A DNA stretch of 64,000 nucleotides from Pachypanchax playfairii (lineage: Eukaryota > Chordata > Actinopteri > Cyprinodontiformes > Aplocheilidae), in contig SSNP01000083.1 of assembly GCA_006937955.1 (NCBI GenBank), positions 1,444,867 through 1,508,866 on the forward strand. The letters are read 5' to 3'. Below are positions 22,715 to 35,256 of the stretch, in pieces (position 1 is the stretch's first letter; the number at the start of each line of letters is the position of its first letter). The notes beneath the pieces were generated by a model. That model had not been told where the DNA came from, searched no databases, and saw nothing but the letters and a program-made list of their open reading frames with translations. The position numbers were made by a program, and so were the translations under genes.

Positions 22715-23195
22715 ATGTTGAGGTTTGTCTCTGTGTTGTTTGGAATATTGTAAGTGAGATGCTTTGTAGTATTTGCATAGTAGATTTCATCTGGCAACTC
22801 TTCTGTCAGTGCAGCGCTTGATGGAAGATGCAAGGGTCTGTAAGGAGCCCCAAACTCACACACCTTTTATAATCACACACTGATTGCAAGGAAATAGATC
22901 ACAGGTGAGGATGGTTACCTTTAGCTGCTATTCAAACCCACTTGTGTCAAGTTGTGTGCATGTTTCAAAATCACTGGGGTGTGTAAACTTTTCAACAGGG
23001 TCATTTGGGTATTTTCTATTGTTATTGACATTTCAAAAGTGTAAACCCTTTTTTTCACAATAAATGGCTTCACAACATCACTGACCCTGAGTGAAAAAAA
23101 GATTTGGGTTTTCATTCATATTTTTTGAAAAACGGCCACAAAATCCACCAAGGTGTGTAAACTTATTGGCACAACTCTATTTATTTTTGGGTAAC

Positions 23196-23361
23196 TCTAA
23201 GTTGGCCCTAGGTGTTAGTGAATGCATAGCTATTTGTCTATATGTGGCCCTGTGATGGTCTTACAACCTGTTCAAGGTGTAACCCTGCCTTTCGCCCAAT
23301 GACTGCTGGAGATGGGCACCAGTGATGTGTAACAGAAACAATCCGCTTCACAAAATGGATG
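23196..23361 (+). repeat. L2-type LINE/SINE 3' end
   Basis: The segment follows a very common fish repeat end: TATATGTGGCCCTGTGATGG, then CAAGGTGTAACCCTGCC, CGCCCAATGACTGCTGGAGA, and finally CAAAATGGATGAGTGAG, the decayed ATGGATGG tail. It begins 18 bases after the Tc1 end. Confidence 0.75.
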
Positions 23362-24489
23362 AGTGAGTTTATTATTGACAAATTCAGCTGAAGGTTGTAG
23401 TGTTTGATCTCACAGGTTTGTCTAAAATGTCGAGCTGATTGTATTTTAAATAGACACATTTACCAGTGCTGAAACACAGTTCACAAACAGAAAGTGATTA
23501 GAAAGGTCCACACCATAAATAACTGATTTTTTTTCAGAGTCAAAGAAATAGGAGAGTGAGTTTATATGAAGGGCGAGTCACATATTGGAGACTGTAGGAA
23601 GGAGGAGACTCGGTTGGGTCTAGGTAGGCAAAATTATCGGCCTGCCAAGGATCCCTGCCCCAGATAGATAAGTGAATGAAAGCAATGAGAAAGAATGGGG
23701 TACTGGATTGGACTGTGCAATGGAGATGGACCTTACTGGATCTAACACTGCAGAACTGGATCAGGATTGGACTGGATGTGTATATCCCTCAAGAGTTGAA
23801 ACACTAAAGATGAGCAAAATGCATCTAACCTGAAAAGAGTTGGGTGAAAACTATGAGAAGGGATGTTGAGAAAAAGAAGGATGAAAAAGGTAGTAATGGA
23901 TTAGAGGGGGGAATCAAGAGCACATGACAAACAATGTCAAAAGGATGAGCTGAATTTAGGAAGCTGAGTATAATACTTGCTACATGATTTTAGGTGTGTT
24001 TGAGATGTGTCTCTACTCGCAAATCTAAGTTAACTCAATTTATTTGTTGCCTGGTTTTTTATGAGCTTCGCTTTTTATCAACAAAATGTAATATTTTTTG
24101 CAAAAAAAATCTACTTTTTTACAGTGCAGTTTTGGTATGACTGAATGACTAGCTCAAATTGAATCCAGTTTAATGGTTTTTAAGGCGGCGGAGAGTGACT
24201 CTGGTTTGCTGCAAGGAATATATTAGCATTTACACCATGAACACATTGAATTTAAGAGTAAAACTATTCAAATTTGAGTAAATAGCATTACAATTGCATG
24301 TTAAATTTGCACGTCTCTTGAAAAAAATGTATTGTTTTTTTTTCTGTTCAAAATAATTTAGCAGTTTTATGTTTTCATGATATTATGACTTTGTTGTGAA
24401 TCTTGTATATTAAATTATATAACAGGAATTTTTCATGTAATTCTACCAATACACATACATATGAACTTGTAATAACTGTTGAAGCAGTT
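23362..24489. other. No gene recognised
   Basis: Purine-biased from 23560 to 23960 with repeated GGATTGGACTGG-like phrases near 23705-23780, then AT-rich. No coding or RNA feature. Confidence 0.45.
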
Positions 24490-24800
24490 AATTATTGGTC
24501 ATTAAGAGATGAACAGCTCAGACTATTTTCCTTCATTTAAAGAAACAAACGAACCAAAACATGCGTTCTTTGCCACATTCATAAAGCTACCATCCAGCTT
24601 CGCTAGTTTAAACTGCTTTAAATTGATTACTTTCATCCTCCCGGTTGCAGAAACTCAAAATGCCTCTGTCACCCACTTGAAGATGCACTTAAATTGCCTG
24701 TGGGTAAAGCCTAATTAGTCAGCCTGCCAGAACAGCTTTGGACAGCTTTATTCGCTTGTAGAAGTGCTGACTGTGTGCCCCTGAACCAGGACCGCCAATT
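24490..24800. promoter_or_regulatory. Candidate conserved regulatory block
   Basis: Balanced, non-repetitive DNA with AAATTGATTAC near 24618 and a CTAATTAG homeodomain core at 24711-24718. The 69-codon frame at 24509 has no recognisable product. Compositional call only. Confidence 0.3.
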
Positions 24801-26369
24801 ACTGTATAAGGGGTTATGATCCTAGATCAGTATTTCTGTTTAAAGATGCTTTGGGAATATGGATCGTGACAGTTCAGGTCTCCTCATCTACAGGTAACTT
24901 TAAAACCTTAGTAGAGCTGGAGCAGAGTTAAACTTCTGACTTGTACATTGTGTGAGCCCGTCTTTTTTTAAAATGGTGCAATAACTTTGAAGCTTGTACT
25001 GTGTGAGCTTGGCAATATGTTCTACGTAATTACAAAGTTTTGGAGTGTGCAGACATCTGTGATATTTGAAAGAACCTGCATTTACAATGATCAAAACCTG
25101 TCAACCTGATATAGTATATACTTTCAACTGCACTACATTGAGCCCTTGTAATGACCTTTGACCTCAGACTATTCTGCAGAGAATGGAACTGTGAAATACA
25201 TCTCAAGCCAGGAACTGAAGCTGAATCCATTTTTCTGAGCTATCGTAACAATCTGCCTTTCTCTGCATACCAGAAGCAGCTTACGCTTCACCAATAATCT
25301 GCACCTGGACAATGTTGTCCAACTTCAGGGCTTATCTTAAAAGTCATACATTTTATCATTCACCAGGTGTAGTCAGGACATGTTTGCAGGCAGACAGGGT
25401 CCCTTTTATCAAGAGCATACATCTCTGTGCCAGGGATTCTAAGAAGAAAAGGGAGGCAGTGAGACCTGGTGAGATGGATGATGTACAGTAAGCAGTTTTG
25501 GTTAAGAGTCTGGTTATAAGAACATGTTTGAAATTCAAAAAAATAAAATAGACAATGGGTCTTTTACCGCTTTTGTTTTTGAAATGTGAAGCTATAATAT
25601 TCTAATTAGAATTGAAAGCTTGTACTGGAACGAGCCACACGGTGATGCACGTTTTGTTAATGTCCAGTAGTCCAGTTTCTTTTAACAATTGTGCTACAGT
25701 CTTGGGAAAAAAAGGAACAACAACAAAAAAAGAGGAAATGGAAACCATCTTGTTTGTTGAAACAAATTACTGACACCAAAAATAGACCATGTTTACATTT
25801 GCAGAATATTTTTCTTAGGAAGTCAGTCAGAACCTCTTTCACGTGATCTCCTGGGCCTTTGCAGAGGAAGAGAGAAGACAGAGAAGCAGGAGCCCATCAG
25901 GTGATGTATTACCCTTTAGGCATTGTAATTTGTTATATAAGCTTCATGTAAGCTCTGCAGCAAAGAATAAAGACCTCCAGTTCAGCGTATCAGTCACCCG
26001 TCAACTGCTGGGTCAATTTCCCTTTAACCCTTGTTTTGTGGTTCATAACCCTCTTAAAATTATGACACTGTCAATCAAAACACAGAGGCCGAAAATCCTC
26101 TGGCTGAGCATTTTCTTTTAAATCATCCACTTTTTTAAAAAGAAGATAAAAAGAATTGCTAAAAAAACAACCTTGATAAATTTAAAGAATTCATTTTGAG
26201 AGTATTTTTTTGGATATCCTTCAGAGTATCTTTGATGTTGATTTAAATGATTAAATTTTCTTTTAAAATATAAGGATTTTTAATTCTAAATCTCAGAACA
26301 AATAATACTTCAGGCATACAATTCATTCAGTCTTTTGCCTTCCAGTCATTTTTTTTTTTTGTGGGATTT
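24801..26369. other. No gene recognised
   Basis: Mixed to AT-rich DNA. All open frames are at most 92 codons, overlap on both strands and look random. T run at 26350-26360. Confidence 0.45.
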
Positions 26370-26700
26370 GGGTAATAGGCATCTTGAGAGGCTTATGAGT
26401 CATTAGCACCAGCAGACAGTGGATGCATTACACACAGTGACATAAATGACTAAATGAATCAGCACATCTATTAAAGGGTGTGTTCCTTCCATGCTGCTGT
26501 GATAGGATAGACCCATATTTTGTTTTGTTTTTTTAATCCAAATGACTGGCATAAGTGTGCATTCATCATGGATTATTGGAGACTTAATTTAATTGAGCCA
26601 TAGCGATCGCCTGTAAATCACATTACGCTGTCATTTCTCTTTACACCAAAGAGAGACAAAAGCCCCTGCTGGCTGTGACTTGACAAGATGGGTGTTCTTC
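26370..26700. promoter_or_regulatory. Candidate conserved regulatory block
   Basis: Strong enhancer-like texture: GAGTCATTAGCACC, ATGACTAAATGAATCAGC, CTTAATTTAATTGAGCC, and the palindrome GCGATCGC at 26603-26610, followed by a GC-balanced right half. No repeat recognised. This is the most convincing block by eye, but the evidence is composition only. Confidence 0.4.
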
Positions 26701-27037
26701 TTATATTCTACCAAAATAAAGCAGGAGTTATGAGGATTTGTATTGTTTTGGTTTTTTCGCATTCAAAATAACCTCTTTGAATATTAGTAATGGAAATGAT
26801 GGTGCTCACAATAAGCACTGTTATAATGTTAGATTGTTGTGACTGCTCAGCTCAGGCTATCATTGTAGCTCTTTGTCTAAATCCGTTTAGCATGGTGATA
26901 AACCGGGGTCTGACTGTGTTTACGCTGGGGTTGCAGAAGCACGGCTGCAGGAATGCTCTTATCGCTTTTATTGCAACAGCTTTGAACACTTTTGGGTTAA
27001 TGAACTGAATGAGAAAATAAGAGTTGACACTTCTCTG

Positions 27038-27076
27038 CCCCCCCCCCCNNNNNNNNNNCCCCCCCCCCCCCCCCCC
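27038..27076. repeat. Poly-C tract with assembly gap
   Basis: C runs flank ten N (27049-27058). The true length is unknown. The C-rich strand would pair with a G run able to form four-stranded DNA, a usual cause of sequencing failure. Confidence 0.95.
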
Positions 27077-27839
27077 TCAGGTGCACAGGTGCCTCCAACC
27101 TCATTCTCTTCATTAATGTCCATTAGTATTGCTCATTATTCAAATGAGACAAATAGGATATAGTCAGTAAAAAAAAGGCCCACGTGACCAACCTCATTTT
27201 ATGATCTTTGCTTATAGCAACTGACATTTAATGAGCATTCCTCTGAGAAAGAGATGAGATTTTTAATAACTGTTAAATAAGATTCTTGTTTATAAATTAG
27301 TTGATAAATGACTAATTTACAAACCTTTTTACTGACCAAAAAAAAAAAAAACGTACCCGTGTACATGTTCAAATAAATATTGGCAAATATTCCTCTTCTT
27401 GTAAAGCAGCTAGGCCCCCCACCTACCTAAGAAGTTACAAATACTCCATTAAAGATGTACAACCAGGACTGAAACATAAAAAGGCTTTGAACTCACCCAA
27501 GAGGGAACTCTTTTTAACTTGAAGGAGGTGTTGTGAATCTGTAACTGTGACACCAAAGATACTGAGGCAAAGCGACTGCGTATAGGGCCCTCTGCATTGA
27601 GAGGAGGAGGACGAGCGTATTGTATCCATAACCTGCTGTTATTGCCACACAACACAAGCAGTGGTGGCAGCCCCAGCCACAATGATGGAGCACCCTTCTC
27701 CTCCTGAGAAAGAATGTTTGCTTACTATTTCATCATCCCCCGGGGCCACAAGAAAATAAGCCCATCAGTTGTCATTGTGACAGGATAAAAATGGAGCCGT
27801 CATATTTCAGTAACACAATGCAGGGGAAAAGAAACGAGA

Positions 27840-28020
27840 GAGAGGGACAGTGAGAGAGAGTGCCATTCAGCACCGTCACCCTCTCCTGCAAATGAATTAT
27901 GGACCAGCTTCTTTCTCACGCAAAGACTATAAGTTAATATTATCTCCTCAGGATAATTATAGCAAAGTTCAATTACTGACACAGCATTAACGTGTGGCCC
28001 TGCACCGCGGGTTCTGACAC
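27840..28020. promoter_or_regulatory. Candidate conserved regulatory block
   Basis: Contains TGCAAATGAATTAT (octamer-like plus homeodomain-like), AAGTTAATATTA and GGATAATTATAGC within 110 bases. Non-repetitive. Compositional call only. Confidence 0.3.
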
Positions 28021-29134
28021 ACATCCCTTCTACACATTTATCTTTTCACTCCAACACAGTAAATCTGCATGATGGCAGTGATTTATCTACTGGTGCCCGG
28101 TCCCTAACTCTACTACTATTCTTCTTCACACACAACGATTGGCCCCAGTCCCTTGAGTCCCCTTGAGCTTAATGTAAGCTTTTCTTTTTTACTGTGCACT
28201 CTCAGACCAATTTGTGTCCCCACTTTTGTCTTCAGTGAATGGGGCAGAGGTATGGGATTTTAAATTTACTCCACAAGATGTATGACCTAGTGATTGCTAT
28301 AAGGGGGCGCACATGAACTCCATGACAAATCCTCTGGGTAAACCATAACAACTGCATTGTGCAGGACCTGAGCTCTTAACAATAATGCTCCCAAGCATTT
28401 CAGATGTTTCTGTGTGAAAACCTTGATACTGACCACAACTGAAAGCAACGTGTTGTCCTGTCAGCACACAAGACTTTTTGTTGACTCTGTTAATGCGGCT
28501 AAATGGATGCAATTAAATACATAGTTTGCATTTTTTGAAGTGGAGTTCTGTGGAAAGGGTATGTACAACTAAAACCTTATCTGCTGTTTAGAGCTCGTAG
28601 TTTGTTGAGAACTAGAGAAGAGTGAGAGCAAAGGTGATGAGCTAGCAGGTAGTCCTTGCTGAACCAAGACAAAAGCCAATTGCTGCCATCTTGAAACACC
28701 TTTAATATCAAGAGATTTGTAGTGGTTTATTCAAGCCTGTTAAAAAGTCATAACACTGCTATTCATTTTGCACAACAGTTATTTCCATAAAGATCTGTGG
28801 TTATTTATTTTAGGTCTCTGGACCATTACCATTGAGGATCCATGTCAAACAAATATTGCAAAACATTTGTCTGTATTTTGAGTGCAACCTGGTAGAAAAA
28901 TCATCCAATGAAAAAGTAATATAAGGTCATATAAAACCCTCAAATTGAAGTGGTTCAAGAGGCGATATCTATTTATTTATTTTGATTTATCAATGGAGGT
29001 GAGTGTAAATGTTTCATAAATAGCGTTTTTATGACCTACAATGAAATCTTTTAATATTAGGGTTGTTTTAAGACAGCAGTAATTGGTCCCATCCACCCTG
29101 ATTACCTATTAGCTTGTCTGTCTGGTCTATTGTA
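28021..29134. other. No gene; one GGGGGCGC motif
   Basis: Quiet DNA. AAGGGGGCGCAC at 28301-28312 resembles the right half of a CTCF site but lacks the upstream CCA half. Open frames are short and unrecognised. Confidence 0.4.
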
Positions 29135-29736
29135 CCGTATATACTCACGTATAAGTCGATTCACGTATAAGTCGGACTTCTTTCTCAGCAGAAAAATTGA
29201 GGAATTTAGCATTTACCCGCGTATAAGTCGGTGTCAGAATCAGTTTGTGTCAGGAAGTCCCAGTGATGAAGGGTGTTTGTGAAAATGAGAGCAGAAAATA
29301 ATGAAAACCGTCCATGGCATTTGAGATAACACATTTCTTCAACGACTTGATTACTGTTTCAGTAGGAATCTGGTCCCAGGCTTTCACCGTCCACTCGCAT
29401 ACCAGCTGAAGTGATGGTTTCTTTAAGTTCACGGCAGGTGTAAACTGTTTGTCGCCGCTGCTCATCCACTGCGTCCACATCTCTCGGATAAATTTTGTTA
29501 TTAAATTTATTTTTTATTATAACAATAAAAAGATATAACGTGTCTTTGATAATCCATGCTGATAAGGAACATCGTTCGCTCGTCCGAGTACTTGCTCCAG
29601 TCCCCAAGCTATCGATATTTTCTTCTGAAAAAAAAAAAAAAATACTTCTTCCCGATATCTCGCGTATAAGTCGGAACCCCTCTTCAGACCTGAAATTTAC
29701 TCCTCAAAAAACTGACTTATACGCGGGTATATACGG
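29135..29736 (-). mobile_element. Pogo/Tigger-type DNA transposon, 602 bp
   Basis: Ends are CCGTATATACTCACGTATAA and (reverse complement) CCGTATATACCCGCGTATAA, with further ATAAGTCGGA repeats just inside both ends. TA flanks both sides (29133-29134 and 29737-29738), as for the Tc1/mariner superfamily. Inside is the C-terminal part of a transposase on the minus strand. The element is internally deleted and cannot move on its own. Confidence 0.85.
29250..29480 (-). pseudogene. Pogo-like transposase C-terminal fragment
   Basis: A 76-codon minus-strand frame matches the end of the catalytic region of jerky/pogo-type transposases as I know it: W-M-S-S-G, then F-T-P, then V-C-E-W, K-A-W-D-Q-I-P, S-L-K-K-C and I-S-N-A-M-D-G. 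The usual final acidic D/E-D-D-L stretch after D-G is changed. No DNA-binding N-terminus or first catalytic aspartates remain. Confidence 0.7.
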
Positions 29737-31059
29737 TAATCTTTATTTCTCTTTATTGTAAATAACCATAGACTTGTATGTGCAACCATGGAATGTAAAA
29801 TTATCAGCATTGTAAAATCTTATAACACATTAATCACATGAACCATAATTACATTTTTGAGAATAGAGTTGTTTTATAATGACAGCAGTTCAATTAGGAG
29901 TTGGTCTGGATTTGACTAGCTGTTAGTGTGTCTGTCCTTGTCATGCAACAGTCTGTTTAAGCTAAATCATGTCAACTCCCCTGCTTGGTGTGGCTTGTGA
30001 CAAATCATCACTGGAACCGTTAGCTGTTTGGATTGGCTGTTTGGTGAGTGTTTTTTTTTTCTTAATATTTGTTTTAAATAATAAAATTCACATCAATGTG
30101 TTCTGTCTCAATTTTTATGTTGCAGTCCAACAAGGTCATAACAGAACTTAAGGCCTCTTCCTGAAATGTTTTAAACTTGTAGTGGAGACTAAACCTGAAA
30201 GGTTTTGTGTAGTATGTTAAGAATAGGGTCTTGCAACCTGTGCTCTATCTTGATTTTTCTTAGTATGAACGTGGCTCATAGAGAGTTTGTTTGTACAATG
30301 AGTCTGGATCAATCTAAAAACAAGGGAAAGCAAGAAAACCTTCAATCAATGACTACTGGCCAGAATGACATCATCAACACCTATCAGCCATGGAGCGCTA
30401 ACATCTTTCAGCATTATCCTTACCATCAACCAGTAACTGTTCAAAGATGTCACCAGCTTTCCTGTACAGCTTTACATTTCCAGGGATTACATCTAAACGA
30501 TAAAACAGAAACATCAAATGGGGAAGTATATATTAGAGAACAATATGTAAGTCAGCCATTTTTATATCACACAGACTGTTACTCCCAGGGTGACATTTGA
30601 TCTACAGCATATTATACCCCATTCTCAGTAGCAGGCTATTTGCATAAGAATTGACTGTCTGCCTACTAAGCAATGTCCTGCTTAAAGACTCAGCTAAAAA
30701 TGTGTGTGTGTCATGAATATGGACATTTAAATTTAGTCAGAATCTCACCCTCATATTCTGCAACAATTATTTTGGCTCAACCACGATAGTCACTTTCAAA
30801 CAAATCAAATTTCTTCCTTATGAAACACATGTTAGCGAGGTGTACACTTTCAGTAATTATTCTGTAAACTCAACCCCATATTTTCATGCAAATGTGTTAG
30901 ATAGTGACAAGTGAAATTTGAAATCCAATTTGTTGGTTATGAAACACATGTAGGGGAGAAATGTGTACACTAATTATTTCTGGGCCGTCGCTCTCCCTCC
31001 CATCCACCCATCCCATACACAAACTGAACTGGATATTACATTTGCTTAAAACTCAATCA
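29737..31059. other. No gene recognised
   Basis: Includes a 131-codon plus-strand open frame (30205-30600), long for AT-rich DNA. It has no recognisable motif, no strong start context and no flanking splice pair, so it is treated as chance. Confidence 0.45.
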
Positions 31060-31480
31060 TGAAAAAATGAAGACTCGATTTGAAAAATTTTAATAAAGAT
31101 AAGTTGCGTCTATCATTGAATCAGGGAATGCTAATCGGTGCTTTCATTCAGTCGGTGGCAGATAATGTCACTCTAGCTGGAGGCTCTTATTTTGCAATAA
31201 AGCATTTACATTCTAATGATTTTATTATAGCTTATACAGGCTGTCAGCGACAGAGCAACCGAGCCGCAGCCCCTTCCTTCCAGCCTCTCTCATTCAAATT
31301 GCTGGCAAATTGTATCAGCTATCAGCTCATAGTGCTTTTATCAAGTTGGCCCAGTGGCAAGCCAGGGCCCACCACAATGAGATGACTATTGCTTGAAGAG
31401 TCTGTATTTAATCATTTCTGCTCGCTGGTATTGTTCTGCTTACAGTGCATAAATAAGTGCTTCAAATAACCCCGGAGTGC
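31060..31480. promoter_or_regulatory. Candidate conserved regulatory block
   Basis: About 400 bases of balanced DNA with TTGCAATAAAGC, TTCTAATGATTTTATTATAG, AATTGCTGGCAAATTG and TGTATTTAATCATTTC. The 101-codon frame at 31080 has no recognisable product. Long, repeat-free and motif-dense; conservation untested. Confidence 0.4.
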
Positions 31481-34400
31481 CACTGACAATGAAACAAAGT
31501 ATCTGTCTTATTTATCTTCCTTGCATTCTTCACTGCGCCCTTTTATATATAAATATATATGTATAGTTTTTTTTTTTGTTTTTTTATTTTTCCCTTCCAA
31601 CCACTTTCTTTGTTTGCTGCGGGCAATGTTTCTTATTCATCCACCTACTGTCTTGGAATAGTTTGAAATTACACAGTGATGACTGGAGAGCTTTTAAAGA
31701 AGTAGATACCCCCCCAACAAAAAAAAGGGAAAAAAAAAGAAAGGAGTGCTTTTTAACAGCAAAAATCTCCAGTTTTGTGACAACTCAATGAGTCCAGAAG
31801 AGCAAAAACATGGGTTTTGAACTTGAGTCATTGTGGCTGTATCTCAGATGTTTTGACTACATTTTAGTTTACAAGACTCTACATCCAAACCTTAACTTTT
31901 AAAGGATGAAGTACTGGTTTCTTGGTGCAGTCATTAACATCCATATGCACTAAAAAAACCTTGAAATTACGATTAAATGAAGGTAACAAGAATGAAGGAC
32001 AAGTACAATCTTGGTTGTGAAGTTACAAGGATACACAGTGGTTCAGTTTAGCTAACGTGGGCTTTCTCAAATATTAAGAACAAGAAAAATGTGATGAAGT
32101 TAAAAAGACCTGAAAAGGGGAATTTTTAAATGACACTAGAGGAGACAAGTCTTTTGTAAAAACAATCCATCTGGAGTAATGCTTCAGGCGTTGATGTATC
32201 TGGAAAGATTTACTGTAGTTCAAGACAGACTATAAAAATGTTACAAACTTTGCCCTGTTTAATAATATTGTCCAGCCTTTAAAATTGTTTGTTGAGCTCT
32301 GAGAATGTTAGTTTTTACAATAGTTGTTACAAAGCCTAAAACTTGGTTATGTAATTTTGTTACTCTGAGAATAGTTACTCACATTCACCCTTCTGTTATG
32401 AATCATATATATAAATCCTAAGTAACGTGATTGTATGGAAATAGCTGAATGTTCACATTTAACCTGGAAGGATGAGTTCTGTGGTCTTCCTGTCTTTCAT
32501 AAGGAGGGTCAGTGTTCTGTCCCATATGCTGCACCATCCCATGCAAAGAGCAATAGAATATCTCTTTGGGAAAAAGCTTCTGGTCATTTTACTCTAATAA
32601 TATTGATAATTTCTAAAATGAAAATAAAAACAAGAAAATTACTTGGCCTAAAATTTATCATCTAAAATGTTGTACAGAAAAAGACAATTAATACTTGTTT
32701 ATTAGCATTCTATGTTTTAAAGAGCAAGTCATGAGGGTGTAACTACACTGTATTTCTGTGGACTAAACCGAAAAATCAGAAAAAATAGGAGGGTCACAAA
32801 CACACTGTGTATATCTACAGATTTGTGTTTGATAGAGGTTTCTTTGTTTTGTTTTGAACTAATAGAGGGTTTGTTTGTTTATTTATGTTATTTGTTGTAA
32901 ATTTAACTTTTGTCATTATGTTGGTGCTAAAGAAAGTTTGTAGTGTTAAAACTTGATTAACAACAACAATACACACACACACACAGGTTAGAACTAGAAT
33001 CAGCAAGAGTTAAGACCAGGAAACATGTTTTAATTGTATTTTTATTTTTTGGGGGAAAATGCCTCATTCATTGACATGGAAGGGCTGGGATTTCAAACTT
33101 CATCCAGCCATTAGGGGTTTAAAGTAATGGATTTAAAAAAAAATGTTAGACATCAACAATGCTAAACCTACCAGCCCAAATGACTAATTTATCATAAGGT
33201 AACTTATAACATTAATAGTAAAAAAAAATCTGCCTAAATCATACCAAATACATTTGCAATTGTTCTAAAAACATTATTGTGACAATGGAATTCTTACAAA
33301 TAACTGTTAAGGCATTGTATCATCCCAATACTCATAAGACACATAAAAATTAGTCAATGCTTCTCCTCCCAAAGAGCTGACATCCTAAAGCAAATTTATT
33401 CTTGGTCTACTAACATTTGGTCGTATTATTACCTTTTGTATCCTACAAGACTCATGATATCATCAGTGTAATTCAAGCATTGATGACTGCAATGATGCAA
33501 TAGTATTATCCATGTTTTTACAATGTTTTTAGCTGTTCTAATACCCTGTCTCAGTATTATTGCCTGTTCAGGGTGTACCTATGCCCTCAGCAGCACAGTA
33601 TTGTGTTCCAAGTTTTACAAGAGTGCTTTGAACTCACTTTAGAGTTGTATCAACTAACCCAGGGGCAGGTTTGTCACCACTGCTTCATGTATCAACACAA
33701 GATAGAGAATGCCTCAGAGGGACTTTGACTAATTGGCGGGGTTTAACCACTGTTCATGAATCTCTAGCCTGATCCTTTCAAACTATAATGAATCTGGGCA
33801 GGTTTTGAAAGGCCAGGAAACAATTCTTGTGACCTGAGTTGTGAGACGTTATTCCAGGAGACATGACCGTAAACCCATCCCTCTTCTCCCAGGGCAGTTA
33901 AATACCTGCCATTGTGGACTATTGTTCTGTTATTGCTGTTGTCCCTTTTTCTTTCAAGCTCAATTCTTTATTTTGGTGTATATTGTTACTCCAAAGGAGC
34001 TCCTTTCTCCTGAAGGCAAACATCAAACTAAGAGACAATATCATCTCCACAAAAGACCTCAAAACATCATTATGTTTTTTTTCCTTCTGTCTTTTTCCTA
34101 CCCTTTGCCTCTTTCTGTGTTTCCCTTGTCTAAATATTTAAACAGTATCCATTTTTGAAATTGGTCTTAAAGTTTTGGAAATGTAAAAATTTGCACATAT
34201 GTATCTTGCTGATACATAATTTTAAACTTGAGCCACAAATTTTCATTTTATCCTATGTAAAGATGACATAAGTCAACTGAAAGAGAAGTGAAGACACAGC
34301 TGATATAGTCATATGTAATGGTTTACTGAAACAGTTTTGCCCGTGTACATCTTGGTTAAGAATTGATGCACATTTTAAATTTATATGTATGTCAGTCTGC

Positions 34401-35167
34401 TGAGGCATCAGATAATGAATGCAGCTTTGGAGTCAGTATATTAAGTCAACATTTTAGTGAAAGATGCTACATTTTTATACCTAAAAGAAAAAAAAACCCA
34501 CAATCATAGGGAAATTTATATTCTGCACATGAAACAACCAATCCAGTCTCCATTCAGTCATTGCATTATTCACTGTGTTTTCATTTCCTGTTGATCAGAT
34601 TGACTGTTTGATGTATTCCCCTAACTTGACACAATGACGCTGATAAAACAGTGGCAAATTTACTTATCCAGGTGACAGACAGCAATTTAGCGGGAAATGA
34701 AGTTGTCTTGACGACAATACCATATTACATACACACCTGGGCAAATAACCTAGTTTGAATAATCACAATTCTCTGTTTAAATGATTTTTATACCAATTTT
34801 GAAGGAAGCCTTTGATGTGATAATAATAATTCCCTGACTATGAGAGGGAGGTGGTGAGAAAGTGGAAATTATTGCAGTATTAGGATGTCAGTCAATCCTC
34901 TACCATGCATAGCTTCCATATTAACTGGTAATGATAGAGCAAGTACATCTACAACATTGCCTTCAGTGCTTTAGTGCACATTGTATTTGATTTCAGAATG
35001 GTTGTGGATGCTTTGATCTTTTCATTAGTTGGTGCAGAATATTCATTGTTGTTTCTATCTAAGCAATAGGCTTTACTTTAATAACAGAATACACTAGTTG
35101 CAAACCATGTATAGACATCCTAGGCTGTCAGTATCATGAGAAATGTTCAAATGTTCAGACACACATC
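31481..35167. other. Long quiet AT-rich stretch
   Basis: No gene. Small features only: T runs at about 31566-31592, an A-rich run near 31720-31742, and a short (AC)n at about 32970-32985. Open frames of up to 105 codons (33841-34158) have no recognisable domain. A slightly richer patch at 32440-32580 could be functional but shows nothing specific. Confidence 0.45.
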
Positions 35168-35256
35168 TATATATATATATATATATAAATAAAATAAAAA
35201 CAAAAAACAAATCCATCCATGATGGTATATATATATATTTTATTATTATTATTTTT
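35168..35256. repeat. (TA)n and (ATT)n low-complexity cluster
   Basis: TA repeats at 35168-35187 and 35225-35239 flank CCATCCATGATGG, followed by ATT units. The two TA tracts can pair with each other. Confidence 0.85.

Larger units (their letters stand above)
20680..23177 (-). mobile_element. Tc1-type transposon with nested insertions
   Basis: Ends are inverted copies: left CAGTTGTGTCTTTAAG, right (reverse complement) GAGTTGTGCCAATAAG. The similarity extends about 200 bp inward on both sides (each arm runs to a GTTTACACACCCC landmark), the long-TIR form known in fish Tc1 families. TA dinucleotides abut both ends (20678-20679, 23178-23179), matching Tc1/mariner target preference. The body carries a broken minus-strand transposase and is interrupted by a LINE and by a MITE, which explains the 2.5-kb length against about 1.6 kb for a simple Tc1. 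Confidence 0.9.

Noticed and set aside
28301..28312. CTCF site
   Set aside because: AAGGGGGCGCAC matches only half of the core and lacks the CCA half.
30205..30600. 131-codon plus-strand open frame
   Set aside because: No recognisable domain, no signal peptide or splice context, and composition like the surrounding DNA; long frames of this size occur by chance in 64 kb.
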